Positions 59,798 to 64,000 of a stretch of 64,000 nt of DNA are shown piece by piece (position 1 is the stretch's first letter; the number at the start of each line of letters is the position of its first letter). The notes beneath the pieces are model-generated. The model searched no databases. It saw only the letters and a program-made list of their open reading frames with translations, and was not told where the DNA came from. Origin of the DNA: Cellulomonas sp. URHD0024 (lineage in GTDB: Bacteria > Actinomycetota > Actinomycetes > Actinomycetales > Cellulomonadaceae); the NCBI RefSeq assembly GCF_000426185.1, contig NZ_AUEW01000008.1:205530-269529 (forward strand), read 5' to 3'. Position numbers and translations under genes: made by a program.

Positions 59798-60966
59798 GGC
59801 GCCACGGCCTCGGCAGCCTCCGCCTGTGCGTCGTAGGCCGCGAACATCTCGACCAGGGCGCGCGGCGAGCCCTCGCTGAACATGAGGTCCAGGCTGCTCG
59901 CCGACTGACCTGCAGCCTCGGCGGAGCGCGGGAACAGCGCTGTCTCGTAGGCCGCGATCGCCGTCTCCACATCGCCGGGGTGCTCGACGACGGCCAGGGC
60001 CAGGAGCGCGCCGTCGTACATGGCGAGGTTGGCGCCCTCGCCGGCGAACGGCGACATCACGTGCGCGGCGTCGCCGAGCAGCGTCACGCCTGGGACCGGC
60101 TGCCAGGAGTGGTCGACGGGCAGGGCGTGGATACGCCGAGGCTGCAGCGGACCGTCGGCGTGGGCGACCAGACCGCGCAGCTCGTCGGACCAGCCGTCGA
60201 GCATCGCCAGGACGCTCGACCTCGCCGCGGAGGCGTCCGTGAAGTCGATCGTGTCGACCCAGTCCTCGGAGGCCCGCACGCCGAGGTAGAAGTGGAGGCT
60301 TCCGTCGCTCTCCTTGTGCCCCAGGATCCCGGTGTTGTCCCGGAACGCGAAGAGCATGCCGGCACCCATCACCTCGGCCTCGACGGCGTGCTGACTGTCG
60401 GCGTCGTGCAGATCGCCCTCGATGAAAGAGATGCCCGTGTAGGCCGGTGAGGCGTCCGAGACCAGGCGACGCACCTTCGACCAGGCGCCGTCGGCGCCGA
60501 TGAGCAGGTCGGTCGTGATCGACTCGCCGTCGGCGAACTGCACCTCGTGGCGCCCCGGCACGCCCTCCACGCGACGCACGGCCGTGACCTTGCAGCCCCA
60601 GTGGATCGCGTCGGCGGGAAGGGAGTCGATCAGCAGGTCGCGCAGCTGGCCGCGGTCGACCTCCGGGCGGCTGAGCTGCCCCTGGTCCTCCTCCTCGCGC
60701 AGGACGGCGCCGGTGTGGTCCAGGATGCGCATGGCCTCACCGCCGGGGTGCACGATCGCGGCGAACGGCTCCCACAGGCCGGCGGCACGGATCGCCTCTT
60801 GCCCGTTGTACTCGTGGATGTCGAGCATCCCGCCCTGGACGCGCGCCTGACGGCTCGGCTCCAGCTCGAAGATGGTGGCGGCGACGCCGTTCGTGTGCAG
60901 GACGCGGGCCGCGGTCAGGCCGCCCAGGCCGGCGCCGATGATCGCGATCGGGTGGTGCGTGCTCAT
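59794..60966 (-). CDS. FAD-dependent monooxygenase (TetX-like group A flavoprotein)
   Basis: A 390-residue protein starting at the ATG at 60966, with AAGGAG six bases upstream. The motifs are PIAIIGAGLGGLTAARVLH (FAD), LLIGADGAWSKVRRLV (DG) and LLGDAAHVMSPFAGEGANLA (GD), followed by an Ala-rich C-terminal helix. The overall pattern is that of TetX and related hydroxylases. A TetR-type repressor lies directly upstream, reading the same way. Tetracycline inactivation is possible but many such homologues act on other aromatics, so the substrate is not claimed. Confidence 0.85.
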   Translation of the reverse strand: MSTHHPIAIIGAGLGGLTAARVLHTNGVAATIFELEPSRQARVQGGMLDIHEYNGQEAIRAAGLWEPFAAIVHPGGEAMRILDHTGAVLREEEDQGQLSRPEVDRGQLRDLLIDSLPADAIHWGCKVTAVRRVEGVPGRHEVQFADGESITTDLLIGADGAWSKVRRLVSDASPAYTGISFIEGDLHDADSQHAVEAEVMGAGMLFAFRDNTGILGHKESDGSLHFYLGVRASEDWVDTIDFTDASAARSSVLAMLDGWSDELRGLVAHADGPLQPRRIHALPVDHSWQPVPGVTLLGDAAHVMSPFAGEGANLAMYDGALLALAVVEHPGDVETAIAAYETALFPRSAEAAGQSASSLDLMFSEGSPRALVEMFAAYDAQAEAAEAVAP

Positions 60967-61000
60967 GGTGTGCTCCTTGGTCGTGATCGGGACAGTCGGC

Positions 61001-61684
61001 TCAGGACTCGGTGGGTGTGGTGGCGATGCCCTGGACCAGGGCTCGGATCGCCCAGGCCTGGCGTTGCGCCGGTGTACCGGCCAGCAGGGCGTCGGCATGT
61101 GCGACGACGTGGGGGCTCTCGGCCGCGTCCGCACCACGAAGGGCCCGGCGGAGCGTGTCCATCTGCGCCGCGCCGTCAGGTGGTGCATCGACCTCGTTCG
61201 GTGCGGCAGCGCTGTGCTCGGCCGCGGTCGCGGTCACGTGCTGCAGCAGCAGGTCCACGCCCCACGCGGCTCGCTGCACCGCGACGCCGCCCTCCAGCAG
61301 CAGTCCCAGGACCCGGTCGTAGAGACGGACGGCGTGCGGACCGGTGGGTCGCAGCACGAGGGCGGAGCGCGCCAGGCCGGGGTACGTGAACAGCACCTCT
61401 GCGTACGCGTCCAGCACCGACTCCAGACGCGCCAGCCAGTCGCCCGGCTTCGGCTCGATCGACGCGATCAGCTCGTCGAGGACCGCCGCGTGCAGCTCGG
61501 CGGTGTTGGCGACGTACACGTAGAGCGACGCCGGCCCGGTGTCGAGCGCCTGCGCGACCCGGCGCATCGTGGCTCGCTCCAGTCCTTCGGCACGGATGAT
61601 CGCGATGGTCTCCGCGACGATCCACTGCAGCGAGAGCGCAGGCTTCGCGGGGCGGTCGCGGCGGCTTCCTCCGGGGTTCGGCAT
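61001..61684 (-). CDS. TetR-family regulator (tetracycline-repressor-like C-terminal domain)
   Basis: A 227-residue protein starting at the ATG at 61684. IVAETIAIIRAEGLERATMR and LDTGPASLYVYVANTAELHA form the DNA-binding domain. The long C-terminal part (VLFTYPGLARSALVLRPTGP, LLLEGGVAVQRAAWGVDLLL) is of the TetR_C_1 type found in TetR(class B)-like proteins. It is 34 bases upstream of the flavoprotein gene, so both are probably one autoregulated operon. Overlapping palindromes in front of its start are its likely operator. Confidence 0.9.
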   Translation of the reverse strand: MPNPGGSRRDRPAKPALSLQWIVAETIAIIRAEGLERATMRRVAQALDTGPASLYVYVANTAELHAAVLDELIASIEPKPGDWLARLESVLDAYAEVLFTYPGLARSALVLRPTGPHAVRLYDRVLGLLLEGGVAVQRAAWGVDLLLQHVTATAAEHSAAAPNEVDAPPDGAAQMDTLRRALRGADAAESPHVVAHADALLAGTPAQRQAWAIRALVQGIATTPTES

Positions 61685-61707
61685 ACGTGGAACAGTACAC
61701 CGAACCC

Positions 61708-61728
61708 GTTCGTTACGAACATGTTCGT
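61708..61728. promoter_or_regulatory. Overlapping palindromes upstream of the TetR/flavoprotein operon
   Basis: GTTCGT-T-ACGAAC (61708-61720) and ACGAACATGTTCGT (61715-61728) are both perfect palindromes sharing the ACGAAC half-site. They lie 24 bases before the TetR ATG. Three half-sites in a row fit cooperative TetR dimer binding. Confidence 0.7.
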
Positions 61729-61931
61729 TCGCGTGTCGTGCGTCACCTCGTCGGGGCTGCCGGTCGGCTCCGGGGAAGTGCTCCACAGGTTGCACAACCC
61801 TCAACGTCTCGCCGTGACCGTGCAAACTCACGACGCGACAGGTTCGCATCACACGAGAGCGGGCGTGCAGCACGACCCGATCCGCCGTCGTGCCGGCGCA
61901 GTTGGACTTCTTGGCGTACGACTCCGATCGG

Positions 61932-62513
61932 TCAACGGCGCACCCGATAGCGCAGGTGAAGCACCCGGTCGCCCTGGACAACCAGGTCGGGGTCCTCCAG
62001 CAGGTGCAGCCCGTCGACCGACCCGAAGTAGCGCTTGCCGGACCCCAGCACGACGGGCGCGACGTCCATGCGCACCTCGTCGACCAGGCCCGCGGCAAGC
62101 GTCTGGCCACCGACGTCACCGGCGGCGACCTCGACGATGCGGTTGCCCGCGAGCTCTTGCGCCTTGGCGACCGCCGCCTCGATGCCGTCGACGAAGTGGA
62201 ACGGTGCCTCGGGATCCCAGCCCTCGGGCTGCGGGCGGTGCGTCACGACGACGACGTGGTCGATCCCGCCCGGCGGCGTCCCGTCCCAGCCGTCCGTGAT
62301 GTCGAAGACGTGGCGGCCGGCGATGGTCACCCCGACCTGGTCCCAGTAGGGCCGGATGTGGTCGTAGGACGCCTGCGACACCTTCAGCACGCCGCCGTCG
62401 TCCAACGGCACATCACCGCTGACCAGCCACTCGAACAGCGGACCGGGATCGTCGTTCCCAGCCGCAACGAAGCCATCCACGGAGACCGACGCGTTCATGA
62501 CCACTCTTCCCAC
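61932..62513 (-). CDS. Dihydrofolate reductase-like / RibD C-terminal domain protein
   Basis: A 193-residue protein. The GTG at 62513 has AGGAGG five bases upstream. VVMNASVSVDGFVAAGNDDPG is the N-terminal strand of the RibD_C/DHFR-like family. Later elements are VTIAGRHVFDITDGW, IVEVAAGDVGGQTLAAGLVDE (NADPH-binding G-G turn) and MDVAPVVLGSGKRYF. Members reduce pteridine-like or unknown substrates and are abundant in actinobacteria. It is not the housekeeping folA or ribD. It is probably co-transcribed with the AraC regulator upstream. Confidence 0.85.
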   Translation of the reverse strand: MGRVVMNASVSVDGFVAAGNDDPGPLFEWLVSGDVPLDDGGVLKVSQASYDHIRPYWDQVGVTIAGRHVFDITDGWDGTPPGGIDHVVVVTHRPQPEGWDPEAPFHFVDGIEAAVAKAQELAGNRIVEVAAGDVGGQTLAAGLVDEVRMDVAPVVLGSGKRYFGSVDGLHLLEDPDLVVQGDRVLHLRYRVRR

Positions 62514-62575
62514 GGGTTCCTCCTCTGTTGGAGTCCCGAGTCTTGCGTGCCGTGAGCGATCGCTCTTGTACGAAA

Positions 62576-63415
62576 TCATTCGGCCGGCAGCGGCCAGCCC
62601 TCCAGCGCGTGGTCGGGATGATCGCGCAGGAATCGCCGCCGGACCTCGACGTACCGGGTCGGCGTGAGCCCGGTGAACTCGCGGAACTCGTGGACGAAGT
62701 GGGCCTGGTCGAAGTAGCCCGCGCGGGCGGCGACGTCAGCCCAGTCGATCGGTCCGGCGACGTCGATCGCCAACACGGTGAAGGTGAAGCGGTAGCTGCG
62801 AGCCAGCCGCTTCGGCGTGACGCCGACAATCGCCTTGAACCGCCTCGCCACATAGGTGCTGCTTGCACGGCTCGTGACGCCGAGGTCGCTGATCGGCACC
62901 GCTCCACCGGTCGCCGCGATGGCGCTACCCATGTGGCGTACGAGGTCCAGGCCGTCGATCTCGCGCAACCGCCTCGTCAGCTCGTCTTCGAGCAGCGCCA
63001 GCATCTCGTGCGGCTCGTCCGCCGCGGTCAGCCGGTCGCGCAGCTCAGCAGTCGCCACCGGGCCCCACGTCCGCGCCACGGACACCGGCCGGTCGGTCAG
63101 CTCGGCCGCCGGCATCGGGAGGAACGAGGCCAACCCCCACGGCTGGAAGTGGACGCCGACGGACCGGGTCGGAGTCGGGTAGCTGAACTCCCACGCGCGG
63201 GTCGGCGTGGTGACCACGCAGCCGTCGGTGTACTCCACGGCTTGTGGATCGGTGCCAGCCCGGATGAGAAACGGCGCCCCGAGGTTGACGATGAGCAACG
63301 GGGCCGGCGCGGCCGGCAGCATCAGTCGGGAGTACGGCGGCGCGCCGTCCAAGTAGTAGAGATCGTCGATCAGCCCGTCGAGCGGCGGACCGGGCACCCT
63401 GGACACGTACTCCAT
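62576..63415 (-). CDS. AraC-family transcriptional regulator
   Basis: A 279-residue protein. The ATG at 63415 is chosen at the start of homology; ATG codons at 63427 and 63448 are possible. The C-terminal domain has the two helix-turn-helices: ISDLGVTSRASSTYVARRFK and IDWADVAARAGYFDQAHFVH, ending REFTGLTPTRYVEVRRRFL. The N-terminal 160 residues resemble DUF6597-type cupin-like sensor domains of AraC proteins. It lies 62 bases upstream of the reductase gene and likely regulates it. Confidence 0.88.
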   Translation of the reverse strand: MEYVSRVPGPPLDGLIDDLYYLDGAPPYSRLMLPAAPAPLLIVNLGAPFLIRAGTDPQAVEYTDGCVVTTPTRAWEFSYPTPTRSVGVHFQPWGLASFLPMPAAELTDRPVSVARTWGPVATAELRDRLTAADEPHEMLALLEDELTRRLREIDGLDLVRHMGSAIAATGGAVPISDLGVTSRASSTYVARRFKAIVGVTPKRLARSYRFTFTVLAIDVAGPIDWADVAARAGYFDQAHFVHEFREFTGLTPTRYVEVRRRFLRDHPDHALEGWPLPAE

Positions 63416-63743
63416 GGCCGACATCATCGCCGACGGCCCATCTGGCATCACGCGCCGGCCGGTCCGACGTCGGCCGCCGTGGCGGGCGGTGCCCTGCCGT
63501 GACCTCCACCCTGACGCTGCCTGGTGCGCGAGCTGGCGGCCGGGAGCACGTCGGCACGTCGTCTGGTTCGCGGGCGCGCTGCCCGGCGAAGCCGTGGTAC
63601 TCACCACCCGGACCGCAGGCGAGCCGTCAGATCCGGCGTATCGGTCGTTGTCGAGCTGCACGCCGGATTGACCGCGGCCGGGCGCGCATCGTGACGAGGA
63701 CATCGACACGCGTTCCGCCCCTGGGTGAGCTATTGCTCTGGCC
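63416..63743. other. Intergenic region between two AraC-family genes
   Basis: These 328 bases hold no frame with recognisable homology on either strand. They should include the promoter of the AraC gene at 62.6-63.4 kb. I see no repeat or transposon end. Confidence 0.45.
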
Positions 63744-63760
63744 CGAAGGCCGAGCCTTCG
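63744..63760 (-). terminator. Hairpin downstream of the partial AraC gene
   Basis: CGAAGGC (63744-63750) and GCCTTCG (63754-63760) form a perfect seven-base stem with a CGA loop. It lies 25 bases past the stop of the leftward AraC gene. There is no T-tract. Confidence 0.5.
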
Positions 63761-63784
63761 TGGGGCTAGCCCGTCCGCCTCGAC

Positions 63785-64000
63785 CTACGCGGGAGCCAGG
63801 TCCTCCGAGGCCGCCAGCCAGGCCCGTGGCGAGGACCCGATTCCCTGGGTGAACGCTCGGGAGAACGCGGCAGGCGTCGCGTAGCCGAGCGCGGTTGCCG
63901 TCCGGCCCACGGACGCCCCGGAGCGGAGCCGCTCCTGGGCGACGGTGAGGCGCCAGTTCGTCAGGTACTCGGCGGGCGGCTGGCCGACCAGCTTCCTGAA
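63785..64000 (-). CDS. AraC-family regulator, C-terminal end (cut by window edge)
   Basis: The last 71 residues of a leftward gene whose start lies beyond the window. FRKLVGQPPAEYLTNWRLTV then AQERLRSGASVGRTATALGY and PAAFSRAFTQGIGSSPRAWL form the second half of an AraC DNA-binding domain. The order and spacing fit the cupin_6/RipA-type AraC proteins of actinobacteria. The effector domain is not in the window. Confidence 0.88.
   Translation of the reverse strand, partial: FRKLVGQPPAEYLTNWRLTVAQERLRSGASVGRTATALGYATPAAFSRAFTQGIGSSPRAWLAASEDLAPA

Noticed and set aside
59597..59836. Rightward frame in the gap before the phosphatase
   Set aside because: Mixed low-complexity residues and no homology; the opposite strand carries the FMN reductase remnant.
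1..64000. Insertion sequences, tRNA, rRNA, CRISPR arrays, riboswitches
   Set aside because: I looked for transposase motifs, terminal repeats, cloverleaf-like sequences and spaced repeats and found none that I could support by reading.

Overview
The window is chromosomal DNA from a very GC-rich actinobacterium. The carbohydrate-active enzymes, lipoprotein and secreted-protein signals, a degenerate LAxTG-type sorting tail and many Cellulomonas-like accessory proteins suggest Cellulomonadaceae or a close relative within Micrococcales. This placement is inferred from gene content and is not proven. I saw no rRNA, tRNA, CRISPR array or intact insertion sequence. Both edges cut a regulator gene: LacI family on the left, AraC family on the right.

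Region by region. 0-4.3 kb is a beta-glucoside locus: a divergent LacI regulator, a sugar MFS permease and a GH3 glycosidase, ended by a strong hairpin. 4.4-15 kb is mixed: an S66 peptidase, a secreted phosphoesterase, an immunity-like orphan, a quinone-type oxidoreductase, a divergent EPSP synthase paralogue, a 1139-residue CshA-repeat surface protein, a DUF427 protein and a TspO-like protein. 15-22 kb holds a 1253-residue fn3/SdrD-B secreted protein and a cupin/alcohol dehydrogenase operon divergent from an XRE regulator and an acetyltransferase, with a near-perfect 33-bp inverted repeat between them. 22-24 kb carries an ECF sigma factor and its probable membrane partner.

24.1-46.1 kb is the centre of the window: a compact hybrid biosynthetic gene cluster that I cannot match to a known product. 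A leftward arm (25.5-34.8 kb) contains a short chain-length-factor-like ketosynthase, a methyltransferase, an acyl-activating ligase, a FabF-type ketosynthase, a transglutaminase-fold protein with a Cys-His-Asp triad, an amine oxidase-like flavoenzyme, a carrier protein, an aminodeoxychorismate lyase-like enzyme and a GT2 glycosyltransferase. A divergent rightward arm (35.2-44.2 kb) contains a second carrier protein, a luciferase-like monooxygenase, a fused PabAB, a free-standing adenylation domain, a BCAT-like aminotransferase, a Nudix hydrolase, an unknown 99-residue protein, a second flavoenzyme and a HAD phosphatase. An MFS exporter (24.1 kb) and a condensation-domain protein with a dead carrier-like tail (44.3 kb) flank the two arms. 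The logic suggests p-aminobenzoate or a related aminated shikimate unit being activated, extended or amidated on carrier proteins, glycosylated and exported. No pathway-specific regulator is visible.

46.5-52.1 kb is again polysaccharide metabolism: a second GH3 and a secreted CBM32 beta-helix protein, preceded by a perfect 22-bp palindrome. 52.2-53.8 kb is a hydrolase/TetR pair. 54.0-55.9 kb is a translationally coupled two-gene unit: a small protein resembling conflict-system EACC1 domains, and a 511-residue protein with an HExxH zincin motif and no family I recognise. 56-60 kb is a patch of gene decay (VOC, GNAT, AraC and FMN-reductase remnants) around a DapA-family gene and a PAS-GAF-PP2C phosphatase. 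59.8-64 kb holds a TetX-like flavoprotein with its TetR, a DHFR-like reductase and AraC regulators.
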